From the NCBI GenBank assembly GCA_947599835.1, contig CANQFQ010000004.1:1-64000 (forward strand): 64,000 nucleotides of DNA, in the 5' to 3' direction. Positions 1 through 9,600 of the stretch are shown here, piece by piece; within the stretch, counting starts at the first letter, position 1, and every line of letters begins with the position of its first letter. This stretch comes from an uncultured Bacilli bacterium. Lineage in GTDB: Bacteria > Bacillota_I > Bacilli_A > RFN20 > CAG-631. Under the pieces are notes generated by a model, which saw only the letters and a program-made list of their open reading frames with translations, was not told where the DNA came from and did no database searches. The translations under genes and the position numbers were made by a program.

Positions 1-206
1 CTTAACAATCTTGCCTTTTTCTCATTTTTCTTTAAAGAATAAAAAATATTAGTCCCGTGATAATTTCCATAAGAAAATCCAATGAAAATATTTTCTTTTA
101 TTGAAAGATGATCTTTCTCTATTTTTTTTGTTAATTTTTTATTGATTTTATGTAATATTTTATATTCAAAAGTATGTTTTAACGCTTGTTGATAAATTAA
201 AGCCAC
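1..206 (-). CDS. hypothetical protein, N-terminal part only (runs off the window)
   Basis: An open frame on the minus strand starts at a GTG at 206-204 and stays open to the window edge (68 codons). An in-frame TGA lies just upstream, so this GTG is the only usable start, and a GGTGAT motif lies about 6 bases before it. The visible part is Lys-rich with no recognisable domain. It is the next minus-strand gene after the ComK-like gene, about 30 bases away, and may be co-transcribed with it. No function is proposed. Confidence 0.45.
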   Translation of the reverse strand, partial: MALIYQQALKHTFEYKILHKINKKLTKKIEKDHLSIKENIFIGFSYGNYHGTNIFYSLKKNEKKARLL

Positions 207-235
207 TAAAAATCACCACAAATTCTATTACTTTA

Positions 236-637
236 TTATATGGGTGATAGGGACATTTCTATGCGTAATTTAAATAAAATATTTAAGTTTAAATATTTAT
301 AAAGAATTTTAGGAGTTAAATCCACAAAAATCGTATGATTTGCAAAATGTAATAAACTTCCGTAATTCAATTTATTAATTTTTAAAATGTGGAGCATGTT
401 GATATATTCGCAATCCGCTTTTCTAGTTGATTTCGTGGGCTGAAATAACATATGATCCAAATAATAAGGACTTTTATAGTTATAAAATTGTTTTAATTGT
501 AGCCCTTTAAATTTTTTACATAAATTGGAGATCATTTGTGTCGGTGAAACATTAATTTTTTGTGTTTGTCCGTTGGAATAGTATAAAAGACAACCTTCTT
601 GAATGGTTTTGATGCAATCGATATCATTAAATTTCAT
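236..637 (-). CDS. ComK-family competence transcription factor-like protein
   Basis: 133 aa, shorter than Bacillus ComK (about 190 aa). The resemblance is spread along the protein: the ISNLCKKFKG segment near residues 36-46 matches the IIENSCKYYG region of ComK. LFQPTKSTRKADCEYI near residues 64-79 matches the FFPTSSPxRPDCVWI core, followed by an His-Ile pair and a late aromatic/Leu-rich helix. ComK activates DNA-uptake genes in Bacilli. The ATG has a GGTGA motif 6 bases upstream. The acidic, degradation-linked C-terminus of Bacillus ComK is absent. The call rests on motif recall only. Confidence 0.6.
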   Translation of the reverse strand: MKFNDIDCIKTIQEGCLLYYSNGQTQKINVSPTQMISNLCKKFKGLQLKQFYNYKSPYYLDHMLFQPTKSTRKADCEYINMLHILKINKLNYGSLLHFANHTIFVDLTPKILYKYLNLNILFKLRIEMSLSPI

Positions 638-702
638 ATGTTTTCACCAACAAAATTTTAACATATTTATTCGATTTAAACGTTTCAAGTTCGTTTTAAC
701 AT

Positions 703-1965
703 TTAATCATCTTGTTGTAATTCTTTTGGTAAGATTTGTACTTTAATTTTTTCAACCCGAAAATCTTCAACATTCAAAATGGTAAAAAGATAATTTTCAA
801 AAGTAAATTGATCCTTAACTTCTGGGAATTTTTCTAACATTTCAGTGGACCAACCACCAATGGTCGTGTATTCACTTTCGAAATCTTTATCATCATAATC
901 TACCAAATCAAAAAAGTCATAAATATTCATCGCTCCATCGACAATATAAGTATGTTCATCAACTTGATGATATTCTTCTTCTAATGTATCCGTTTCATCT
1001 AGAATATCTCCGACTAATTCTTCTAAAATATCTTCCATGGTTAAAATACCCATAGTACCACCAAATTCATCTTTAATAATTGCAAGATGTTTGTGTGATG
1101 CTTTTAATTCTTTTAAAATTGATGAAATGGCTTGTGTTTTATAAACATATAAAGGCTCACTAAGCATGTTTTCAATGTGAATTTCTTGTTTAGCTAAAAT
1201 CGTTTTTAATAATAATTTCGTATTTAAAATACCAACAACATCATCTAAACTGTTTTTATAAACAGGAATTCGCGAATGATTGTATATATTTTCATCATTT
1301 ATTAAATTTTGAATATCATCATCAATATTCCAAGCAAAAACATCTACACGAGGAATCATGATTTCATGTGCCGTTGCATCCGTAAATTCAATGGCAGACT
1401 TTATAAGTTCACTTTGTTGTTCATCAATTAAACCATCCTCTTCAATCGTTTCGACCATTTTCATTAACTCATCATCAGTATAAGAAGGTTCATTTTCTTT
1501 CTTTTTCCATAATTGAGCAGGTAATGCGATTACCTTATTTACGATAAAAGTTATAGGGGTAAGAAGCCATGCGATGATTTTTAAAGGAATGGCAAACCAC
1601 AAAGATAAAGGATAATTGAATTTCGCACCAATAGTTTTTGGTAAAATTTCACCAAATGTTAATACGATAACAAGCATTCCAACAGCCGCAATGGTAGGAG
1701 CATAAGGTGTGTTAAACCATTGAATACATAAAGCTGTAGCAAGCGAAGAAGCAGCAATATTGACTATATTATTGCCTACTAATAAGGTGGATAATAATTT
1801 CGGGTAATTTTCTACAAAACTATTTGCACTAATAGCTAGTTTTTCTTTATTTTCAGCGGCTTTTTTTAATGTCAATTTGTTGACTTTTGAATAGGCCATT
1901 TCAGCGGAAGAAAAAAAGGAAGAGAAAAGAATCAAGAGGACAAGGCCAATGATAGCAATAATCAT
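703..1965 (-). CDS. CNNM/CBS-domain transporter, HlyC/CorC family
   Basis: 420 aa. The N-terminal CNNM (DUF21) membrane domain with about four helices covers residues 1-150 and begins with SSFFSSAEMAYSKVNK, typical of the family. A conserved DDELMKMVETIEEDGLIDE linker follows, then a CBS pair (residues 200-335, including IMIPRVDVFAW and HSRIPVY) and a C-terminal CorC_HlyC domain ending near residue 418. The family is linked to Mg2+/Co2+ efflux or resistance; it is not a haemolysin. The start overlaps the stop of the upstream paralogue by 4 bases, so the two are translationally coupled and may form a hetero-oligomer. Confidence 0.9.
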   Translation of the reverse strand: MIIAIIGLVLLILFSSFFSSAEMAYSKVNKLTLKKAAENKEKLAISANSFVENYPKLLSTLLVGNNIVNIAASSLATALCIQWFNTPYAPTIAAVGMLVIVLTFGEILPKTIGAKFNYPLSLWFAIPLKIIAWLLTPITFIVNKVIALPAQLWKKKENEPSYTDDELMKMVETIEEDGLIDEQQSELIKSAIEFTDATAHEIMIPRVDVFAWNIDDDIQNLINDENIYNHSRIPVYKNSLDDVVGILNTKLLLKTILAKQEIHIENMLSEPLYVYKTQAISSILKELKASHKHLAIIKDEFGGTMGILTMEDILEELVGDILDETDTLEEEYHQVDEHTYIVDGAMNIYDFFDLVDYDDKDFESEYTTIGGWSTEMLEKFPEVKDQFTFENYLFTILNVEDFRVEKIKVQILPKELQQDD

Positions 1966-3002
1966 TTGATATCACCCTCTTTAAGATGAATAACTGTAGT
2001 AGAATCTTCCATTTCACCGACTAATTCTTCTAATACATCATCCATTGTAAGCATTCCAATAGCATTTTTTTTGTCATCGGAAACAATGGCGATATGTGTT
2101 TTCTTTTTTCTAAATTCTTCAAATACATCATCAATTTTAGTTTCTAAATTTACAAAATAAGGACGAACTAAAACTTTTCTTAAAGTATAATCATGATTTA
2201 TCATGACTTGTTTTAAATAATTTCGAACATGTAAAATACCAATAATATGATTTTCATTATTTGAATAAACTGGAATTCGTGAATAATCGCTTTCTAACAG
2301 AAAATGAATAATGTCTTTTGGACTTGTTTTAATATCTAACAAGGTCATATTTTCTTTTTTGGTATAGATTTCTTTCACTCGAATATCGCCAAAATCTACG
2401 GCAGATTGGATAATATCACTTTCTTCTTCTTCGATTAATCCTTCTTCTTCAATGGAATCAATAATATCACTAAATTCATCTTCGGTAATAATCGGTTCTT
2501 TTTTATTTACTTTAAAAATTTTGTCTAATAATTTAATTAAGCCAGTGTAAATAATAGAAATTGGAAATAAGATGATTTTCATAACAAAAATAGGATAAGC
2601 ACAAATCATTGCTACTTTATCCGACCAAACCGAAGCAATGTTTTTAGGGATAATTTCACCAAAAATTAATACAACAATTGTGGTAAAAATGGTTGCCACT
2701 AATGTACCTAAGGCACTATTTCCTTTAAATAATACAATCCCAATGACTGTGGCAATTGTGGAAGCTAAAATATTCACAACATTATTTCCAATTAATATTG
2801 TGATTAATGAATTATCAAATTTATCAATTAATTTTAAAGCTAATTTAGCACTTTTGTTATGATTATCTGCTTTGACGCTTAATTTAATTTGATTACAAGT
2901 CGAAAAAGCGGTTTCGCATGCAGAAAAAAATGCACTCAAAAAAAGTAAAATAAAAAATAAAATATATAATAACGGCCCATCAGGATCCATAGTGAGATTC
3001 AC
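1962..3002 (-). CDS. CNNM/CBS-domain transporter, short paralogue
   Basis: 346 aa, paralogous to the gene that overlaps it by 4 bases. It has the same CNNM membrane domain (residues 12-160, with SAFFSACETAFSTCNQ), the linker ITEDEFSDIIDSIEEEGLIEE and a CBS pair with YSRIPVY and MLTMDDVLEELVGE. It stops there: the CorC_HlyC C-terminal domain present in its partner is missing. As a coupled pair of one long and one short paralogue they may assemble together. That is inference from gene order. Confidence 0.88.
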   Translation of the reverse strand: MNLTMDPDGPLLYILFFILLFLSAFFSACETAFSTCNQIKLSVKADNHNKSAKLALKLIDKFDNSLITILIGNNVVNILASTIATVIGIVLFKGNSALGTLVATIFTTIVVLIFGEIIPKNIASVWSDKVAMICAYPIFVMKIILFPISIIYTGLIKLLDKIFKVNKKEPIITEDEFSDIIDSIEEEGLIEEEESDIIQSAVDFGDIRVKEIYTKKENMTLLDIKTSPKDIIHFLLESDYSRIPVYSNNENHIIGILHVRNYLKQVMINHDYTLRKVLVRPYFVNLETKIDDVFEEFRKKKTHIAIVSDDKKNAIGMLTMDDVLEELVGEMEDSTTVIHLKEGDIK

Positions 3003-3101
3003 TTCCTTAACATCACTTTAATTATATTATATGATTTTCATAGAATAATCAAGTGTATAAATTTTTAAAATTTCAGCATAATACATGAGAGGTGATAAAA
3101 A

Positions 3102-3320
3102 TTGGAAGAAGAAATTATTACGCATATCCGAAAAGATAATTTAAATCGCATTATTGAATTTAAAACCAATAAAGGTAATATTTACAATTTTGAAATGGCA
3201 AAAGAGGCCATCACTTTTGATAAAATAAAAAATGCTAAAGTGATCAAAAAAAATAATGGAAGAACTTGCATTCAGTCGAAAGATTCTAATCAATCTTTTG
3301 ATGATTTTCCCGAGTTTTAA
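3102..3320 (+). CDS. DUF3892-like small protein
   Basis: 72 aa from a TTG start, with GAGAGGTGAT 6-15 bases upstream deciding the start. The pattern EIITHIRKDNLNRI, then FEMAKEAI, then an Asn/Gly-rich turn and a terminal FDDFPEF matches the DUF3892 layout (ITxVRKDxxGxI ... DNLPxF). Function of the family is unknown. The last 35 bases overlap the 3' end of the convergent membrane-protein gene, so the two transcripts are antisense over their ends. Confidence 0.65.
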   Translation: MEEEIITHIRKDNLNRIIEFKTNKGNIYNFEMAKEAITFDKIKNAKVIKKNNGRTCIQSKDSNQSFDDFPEF

Positions 3321-3888
3321 TCCAAATAGAACGCATTGAAAAAATAAATTTAATGACAAAAAGAGATAAGAAAAAAAGCATTATTAAATTTATTAAAATA
3401 CCGACATATCCCATAATGGTTAACCCAATTCCTATCGAACGGATAGATCCAGAATAGGCAATTCCAAAAACAGCCGCACAAACTAAAAATTTTGCGAGAT
3501 AAGCGATAAATAATTTCAAAATATATTGTCGATAGTCACGATATTGTTTTTGAAAATGTGGGTGATTTAAAAAGAAAGATAAAAACAAAGTCGCACACAA
3601 GAAAAAAAGAAAAACTAAACACATAGGGTGTAAGCACCTTAAAAAAGAAAGAATGGCTTCCTTCACTAAAAGGAAAAAATGATTAGATTCCGTAATAGGC
3701 ATAAAAGCTACCACTTTTCCTACAGAAGTTTTATAAAAGAGGGGCTCAAGATCATTCATGCTATATCGAAATCCAATACATAAAGGTGCAAAATGAATGA
3801 TATCAACAATAATAAAAGCCATAGCTATGATAGAACCTATTGCAATGATGATTTGGTAAATAAAATAAGTCCATTGTTCTTTTTTCAT
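3286..3888 (-). CDS. hypothetical four-helix membrane protein
   Basis: 200 aa with four or more hydrophobic segments (about residues 8-30, 85-105, 120-145 and 150-180). Basic loops such as HPHFQKQYRDYRQY suggest which loops face the cytoplasm. No enzymatic motif is visible and I do not recognise the family. It converges on the DUF3892-like gene and overlaps its 3' end by 35 bases. Confidence 0.6.
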   Translation of the reverse strand: MKKEQWTYFIYQIIIAIGSIIAMAFIIVDIIHFAPLCIGFRYSMNDLEPLFYKTSVGKVVAFMPITESNHFFLLVKEAILSFLRCLHPMCLVFLFFLCATLFLSFFLNHPHFQKQYRDYRQYILKLFIAYLAKFLVCAAVFGIAYSGSIRSIGIGLTIMGYVGILINLIMLFFLSLFVIKFIFSMRSIWIKTRENHQKID

Positions 3889-3988
3889 TTTCTTATCGAC
3901 TCCTTTTTCAATTATAGCATAAAACTTATTTAGTTATCTACATGCAAAACCGTATGCACATTTCTAATTTTTAAAGAAAAGATAAAAG

Positions 3989-4008
3989 AATAGTATTAAA
4001 ATACTATT
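3989..4008. promoter_or_regulatory. 20-bp perfect palindrome upstream of the thioredoxin-fold gene
   Basis: AATAGTATT-AA-AATACTATT reads the same on both strands (9-bp arms, 2-bp centre). It sits 60 bases upstream of the start at 4068 and has no U-run that would make it a terminator. Size and symmetry fit a dimeric repressor operator; the regulator is unknown. Confidence 0.35.
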
Positions 4009-4067
4009 GAAAAAAAATAAAATAAATGCTATTATTAAATGGCATAAGACATAAGGAGGTTTTTCTT

Positions 4068-4748
4068 ATGAAAAAGTTTTTTAGTAAAATTATTAATTAT
4101 ATTAAACGGACTGCATGGATTCAACCTTTATTAATTGTTGTGGTTATATTTTTAATTCTATTTTTATTAAACCCTATTGCTAATGGTATTAGCAGCATTG
4201 TTTCTTGTATTGGCGATACAAATAATATGGAAGAAATTACTTTTAAAGAATACACAGAAAAAGTTGAAAATAGTGCAGTAAAGGGCACAGATAATGATCC
4301 TGTTGAATTTGTTGTTGTATTTACTTCTGATACTTGTTCTCATTGTAAACAAATGAAACCTTATATCAATACTTATGTAAAATCAAAAGGTAGTAAAGTA
4401 AAACTTTATAATGTTGATGTAACTTTCAATACGAAGAAAGATCGTTATAACGATAAAACAGTCACTGAAGAAAGATTACAAAATTTAGATGAAAGAATTA
4501 ATCAATATTATGAAAATAACACTTCCAAAAATAATGTAGGTGCAGAACCTGCAGGCCCAGATGAACAATTCCAATTAATCGGCACGCCAATGTTTATTTG
4601 GTATTATAATGGATTAGAAGTCAAAGTTGACGTTAATCCTGCTACAATCAATAACAACACAGAATTTAGAGAATTTATTTCTTTCCCTAAGGTTGATGAT
4701 TTTGCTGATTGGGATGTTGAATTTGATGCCAAAAAGATTTTAGGTTAA
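4068..4748 (+). CDS. membrane-anchored thioredoxin-fold protein
   Basis: 226 aa from the ATG at 4068, chosen because AAGGAGG lies at 4053-4059; an upstream in-frame ATG at 4026 has no ribosome site. One N-terminal membrane helix (about residues 16-40) is followed by an extracytoplasmic thioredoxin fold with SDTCSHCKQMKP, a CxxC redox centre (Cys-Ser-His-Cys), and a cis-Pro loop at GTPMFIWY. An insert rich in Asn, Asp and Lys separates the two halves. Likely a thiol:disulfide oxidoreductase at the outer face of the membrane; the direction of electron flow cannot be told. It is alone in its transcription unit. Confidence 0.8.
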   Translation: MKKFFSKIINYIKRTAWIQPLLIVVVIFLILFLLNPIANGISSIVSCIGDTNNMEEITFKEYTEKVENSAVKGTDNDPVEFVVVFTSDTCSHCKQMKPYINTYVKSKGSKVKLYNVDVTFNTKKDRYNDKTVTEERLQNLDERINQYYENNTSKNNVGAEPAGPDEQFQLIGTPMFIWYYNGLEVKVDVNPATINNNTEFREFISFPKVDDFADWDVEFDAKKILG

Positions 4749-4761
4749 TTTTAAAAAAATA

Positions 4762-4834
4762 AAAAACACTAATTTGATTTGTATACATTCATTTTTGTAA
4801 TTAGAATGAAATTCAATATCCATTTAGTGTTTTT
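4762..4834. terminator. possible long-loop terminator after the thioredoxin-fold gene
   Basis: AAAAACACTAA (4762-4772) pairs with TTAGTGTTTTT (4824-4834), followed by more T. The 51-base loop holds a smaller TTCATT/AATGAA stem. The long loop lowers confidence. Confidence 0.4.
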
Positions 4835-4866
4835 TTAATGTTTTATTTTAAATAGAAATTGGAATC

Positions 4867-4905
4867 AAAAAGATGCTTCTATGACTTTAAAAAGCATCTT
4901 TTTTA
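4867..4905. terminator. bidirectional rho-independent terminator between convergent genes
   Basis: AAAAGATGCTT (4867-4877) pairs with AAGCATCTTTT (4892-4902), a perfect 11-bp stem with A-run on one side and T-run on the other. It lies between the thioredoxin-fold gene (+) and trmL (-) and suits both. Confidence 0.8.
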
Positions 4906-4915
4906 AATTCATTAT

Positions 4916-5407
4916 TTAGCCTTCTAATACATTGATTAAGGACAAATTAGGATAATTTTGTTGCCTTAATGCTTCGTAGATCACAATGGCAACCGCATTG
5001 GACAGATTCAAACTTCTCGCATCTTTGTGCATCGGAATTCTAAATGCAGTTTTGCTATATTTTTGTTTGATGGTATCAGGGAGCCCTTTACTTTCGCCAC
5101 CGAACATAAAATAATAGTCTTTACTAGCATCACCACACTCAATTTGACTATGAGGTAGAGTTGCAAAGCGTGTTAAAATATAAATACTTTCTGGATGATT
5201 TTTTTGTAAAAACTCTTCGAAATTTTCATAGATTTCATAATGAAAATCTTTTAAATAATCCATTCCAGCTCTTAAAAAAGATTTATCATCTAGTTTAAAA
5301 CTGAGTGGTTTAATCAGATGCAATTTGGCATTAGCCGCCATGCAAGTACGCATAATATTCCCTGTGTTTGGTGGAATTTCAGGTTGATATAAAATAATAT
5401 GATTCAT
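4916..5407 (-). CDS. trmL: tRNA (cytidine/uridine-2'-O-)-methyltransferase TrmL
   Basis: 163 aa, the usual length for TrmL, a SPOUT-fold (SpoU) enzyme that methylates the wobble-position ribose of certain leucine tRNAs. Diagnostic segments are the N-terminal LYQPEIPPNTGNIMRTC, the FGGESKGLP loop in the middle, and the C-terminal knot strand RIPMHKDARSLNLSNAVAI. It begins 3 bases after the stop of yebC, so the two are probably co-transcribed. Confidence 0.93.
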   Translation of the reverse strand: MNHIILYQPEIPPNTGNIMRTCMAANAKLHLIKPLSFKLDDKSFLRAGMDYLKDFHYEIYENFEEFLQKNHPESIYILTRFATLPHSQIECGDASKDYYFMFGGESKGLPDTIKQKYSKTAFRIPMHKDARSLNLSNAVAIVIYEALRQQNYPNLSLINVLEG

Positions 5408-5409
5408 CT

Positions 5410-6123
5410 TTACATTTCTACGTTGTGATAAACATTTTGCACATCTTGCGCTTCATCGAGCATATCTAACATTCGATTAAATCTTGCCATATGTTCTTCA
5501 TCTAATTTGACGGTTTCAAATGGAATAATTGTTGATTCTGCCGTAATAAATTCACTAATGCCAGCTTTTTCTAAAGCTTCTTTTACTTTATAAAGATCTT
5601 TTGGTGCAGCATATACAACGACATTGCCGTCTTCTTCAGTAACATCGGTTATTTCAGCATCTGTTTCTAATAAAATCTCTAATGTTTCATCTACGGTTTT
5701 TCCATTAAATTCAACAATTGCCGTATGATTAAATAAATGTGATACACAACCTGTAACTCCAAGTTTACCTCCACATTTTGTAAATGCTGAACGTATTTCT
5801 GAAACGGCACGATTGACATTGTCAGTCAAAGCTTCAACAATAATACAACAATTACCAGGACCATAACCTTCATAACGTGAACTTGTTAATGCTTCTCCAG
5901 TACCACCTTTGGCTTTATTAATCGCATTTTCAATAACGTGTGATGGAACTTGTGCTTTTTTGGCTTTTTCAACCGCACTACGTAAAGCAGTATTCATTGT
6001 AACATCAGGTACGCCACTCTTCGCTGCCATATAGACTTCACGGCTAAGACGATTATAAAGTGCTGATTTTGCAGCAGCGGTAGCTGCCATCGCTTTTGCT
6101 CTTACTTCATGTGCTCTTCCCAT
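5410..6123 (-). CDS. yebC: YebC/PmpR family protein
   Basis: 237 aa, typical length. It starts MGRAHEVRAKAMAATAAAKS, the variant of the YeeN-type subfamily (others start SGHSKWxNI), and carries VEALTDNVNRAVSEIR and FTKCGGKLG, the conserved core. Members act as transcription regulators or as ribosome-associated factors that relieve stalling at difficult motifs. trmL follows 3 bases downstream. Confidence 0.92.
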   Translation of the reverse strand: MGRAHEVRAKAMAATAAAKSALYNRLSREVYMAAKSGVPDVTMNTALRSAVEKAKKAQVPSHVIENAINKAKGGTGEALTSSRYEGYGPGNCCIIVEALTDNVNRAVSEIRSAFTKCGGKLGVTGCVSHLFNHTAIVEFNGKTVDETLEILLETDAEITDVTEEDGNVVVYAAPKDLYKVKEALEKAGISEFITAESTIIPFETVKLDEEHMARFNRMLDMLDEAQDVQNVYHNVEM

Positions 6124-6165
6124 AATTTTATTGTATGAAGATTGTACTTCATACCGCTCCTTTCT

Positions 6166-6612
6166 TTAATAATTGATTTCATCGATACCTAATGATTGAT
6201 TAACATATCGACCAGCAATGAAAACATATTCGCTTAATATTGTATAATATTCTACGTATGTTTCATTTTTTTCTACATTTTTTAATAAATTCAAAACTTT
6301 TAAAATTAAAGGCTGAACTAAAAATAATTCACATGCTAAATTATTTCCCATTCGAACGATATTTTTTTGATTATCAAAAACTTTCTTTTTAAGATAGAGA
6401 TATTCGTTTTCTAATTCTTTGACTTGACGAAGATCTAAAGTTATTTCATTTGTTTGTAAATGCTTTTGTGTTAAAAAAATATTTTTGATAATTTTTTGAA
6501 AAGAAAAAGTTAGATTTAAAGTTGGATATTTAGTTAGCATATAGATTAATTTACCAAAAGAAGCTTCTAAAGATTTCAGTTCAATCATTAAATTATCGCT
6601 TTCCCAATTCAT
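6166..6612 (-). CDS. hypothetical helical protein
   Basis: 148 aa, predicted mostly alpha-helical, without membrane segment or recognisable motif. A heptad-like stretch near residues 60-85 could form a coiled coil. The start is preceded by AAAGGAGAATT on the minus strand. It lies between nifJ and yebC in the same direction. No function is proposed. Confidence 0.55.
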   Translation of the reverse strand: MNWESDNLMIELKSLEASFGKLIYMLTKYPTLNLTFSFQKIIKNIFLTQKHLQTNEITLDLRQVKELENEYLYLKKKVFDNQKNIVRMGNNLACELFLVQPLILKVLNLLKNVEKNETYVEYYTILSEYVFIAGRYVNQSLGIDEINY

Positions 6613-6635
6613 TTTAATTCTCCTTTAATTTTGAA

Positions 6636-6668
6636 AGTTAGAGTTGGTCACAAAGACCAACTCTAACT
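6636..6668. terminator. 14-bp perfect hairpin downstream of nifJ
   Basis: AGTTAGAGTTGGTC (6636-6649) and GACCAACTCTAACT (6655-6668) form a perfect 14-bp stem with a 5-base loop. It directly follows the nifJ stop on the minus strand. The following U-run is short, so it may act as a partial terminator or an mRNA 3'-end stabiliser. Confidence 0.7.
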
Positions 6669-6673
6669 AATTT

Positions 6674-9600
6674 TTATTCAGCCATTTTTTTCAATTTATT
6701 CCAACGTCTTACAGAATAAGCTTTGTTTGCATCTAATAATGCTTGGGCATTATCTGGATTTACTTTTGGTAATTGATTATAACGTGTTTGAGATAAAATA
6801 TAATCAAAATATTTATCAAAATTAGGATCTTTACAATCTAATTGAAGAGGATTCTTACCTTCTTGTTCTAAGCGAGGGTCAAATCTAAAGATTGGCCAAT
6901 AACCACATTCTGTAGCATCACGTTGAGATTTTTGATGGTTTACTAAACCACCTTTAATACCATGTTCAATGCAAGGTGCATAAGCAATAATCAAAGATGG
7001 ACCATTATATGATTCAGCTTCTTTTAATGCTTTGATGGCTTGGTTGATATTTGCACCCATAGAAATTTGTGCAACATAAACATGTCCATAGGCCATTGCA
7101 ATCGAAGCTAAATCTTTTTTAGCTGTCTTTTTACCTGCTGCTGCAAACTTAGCAATTGCACCGGTTTGCGTAGATTTTGAAGCTTGACCACCGGTATTCG
7201 AATAAACTTCAGTATCTAAAACTAAAATGTTAATGTTTTCATTGCAAGCAATGACATGATCTAAGCCTCCGTAACCAATATCATATGCCCAACCATCACC
7301 ACCGATAGACCAAATGGATTTATTGACTAAATCACGACGATGATCTAATAAAGCCTTAATACCTTCGTTTTTACTTTCTTTAACAAGAGTTAATAACCGA
7401 TCTTTTAAGCCTCTAGTGATTTCACGATTGCTTTGATTTTCAAGATATTGCGTTAAAATGTCTTTTAATTCAGGTTCACAACCTTCAAGATTGGCTTCGA
7501 TAATATTACGAATTTCATTTAATTTCATATCGGTTGCAATCCGCATACCATAAGCATATTCAGCATTATCTTCGAATAAAGAGTTAGACCAAGCAGGACC
7601 TTCTCCATTTTCATCCTTAACGAATGGTGTTGAAGGAACAGAACCACAATAAATAGATGAACAACCTGTGGCATTACCAACTAACATATCTTTACCAAAC
7701 AATTGACTAATCAAACGATAATATGGTGTTTCACCACAACCAGCACAAGCACCAGAAATTTCAAAATAAGGTTTCAAGAAGGATGCACCTTTGAACGTGT
7801 TGGTGTTGAAATAATTCGATCTATAAGGAATTTTATTGTAATAATAATCTGCTGAAGCAGATAAATGTAATTCTTGTTTTACATCTACCATAGATAAAGC
7901 TTTCTTATCAACGCCTTTTCCTGGACATTCAGCTACACATAAACCACAACCTACGCAGTTATCTGGAGAAACTTGAATTTTGAATTTCAAACCAGCCATA
8001 TTTGGACCTAATGCTGGAATGACATCTTCTCTTCCATCTAAAGGAGCATTTGCCACTTCTTCTTCAGTAGCAAGGAAAGCTCTAATTGTAGCATGTGGAC
8101 ATACAATGACACAACGACCACATTGAATACAATTTTCTTTATGCCAATGTGGAACTTCTGTAGCGATCGTTCTTTTTTCACGATAAGTAATATTTGGTTG
8201 CATACTACCTTTCAATAAATCGCCTTTGGTAAATGCTGAAACAGGTAAATCATAACCTCTTAAGTGATTAATTTCTTCGACATAATTGTCAAAATATTCA
8301 TCATCAGATTTACGTTCTACTTTATTCACTGTTAAATCTTTCCATTCAGGTTTAACACGAACACGTTTAACTTTGCCACCTTTATCAATTGCTAAATAAT
8401 TTAATTTAACAATTTCTTCACCTTTTTTACCATATGATTTTTTAGCGGCTACTTTCATTAATTCTACAGCTTGATCATAAGGCATAATGTTAGCAAGTTT
8501 GAAGAATGCAGATTGAAGAATAGTGTTTGTTCTTCTACCCATACCAATCTTATGAGCAATATTTGTTGCATCAATAATATAGAATTTAGCTTTCTTTTCT
8601 GCTAATTGTTTTTTGAAACTATTTGGTAGGTAAGCTTCAAGTTCATCACTATTAAAGGTTGTATTTAATAAGAAAGTACCACCTTTTTTAAGACTCTTTA
8701 ACATATCATATTTAAAGACATAAGAATCTAACGAACAAGAAATAAAATCGGCATGTTCAATATAATATGTGGAATGAATTGGTGTTTTTCCAAAACGTAA
8801 ATGAGAACGTGTAGCGCCACCGGCTTTTTTAGAGTCATAAGCAAAATAAGCTTGAGCATACAAATCTGTATTGTCACCAATGATTTTAATGGAGTTCTTA
8901 TTAGCGGAAACTGTTCCATCAGAACCTAATCCGTAGAATAAACAAGAAGTATAGTTACTTGCAACATGGAAAGTATCATCTACAGGAATGGATTTGAACG
9001 TAACATCATCATTAATGCCGACTGTAAAATCAGTGTGAGCAGCACTAGATTTCATGAAATCATAAACAGATTTGATGTGTTTAGGTTGAGTATCTTTGCT
9101 AGATAATCCATAACGACCACCAATGACCATAATGTTATTGCGATTCATTTGTTTTAATGCAGCGACAACATCAAGATATAAAGGTTCACCTGTAGCACCC
9201 ATTTCTTTTGTTCTATCTAAAACAGCAATTCTTTTTACTGTAGTAGGTAAAACAGAAACGAGATGTTTTGCCGAGAATGGACGGTATAAATGAACTTTTA
9301 CTAAACCTACTTTTTTATTTTTAGCATTTAATGCATCGACAACTTCTTTTGTTGCTTCGGTAACAGAACCCATTGCCACAATAACATCCGTTGCATTTTC
9401 AGCACCATAGTAAGTAAATGGAGCATATTTACGGCCTGTAAGTTCACTGATTTTAGCCATGTATTTTTCAACAACTTCAATCACATGGTTATAATGTGCA
9501 TTTTGAGCTTCTCTACCTTGGAAATAAATATCGTCGTTTTCAGCACCCCCACGAGTTAAAGGATTACTGTGTGGATTTAAAGCATTCTTACGGAATTTTT

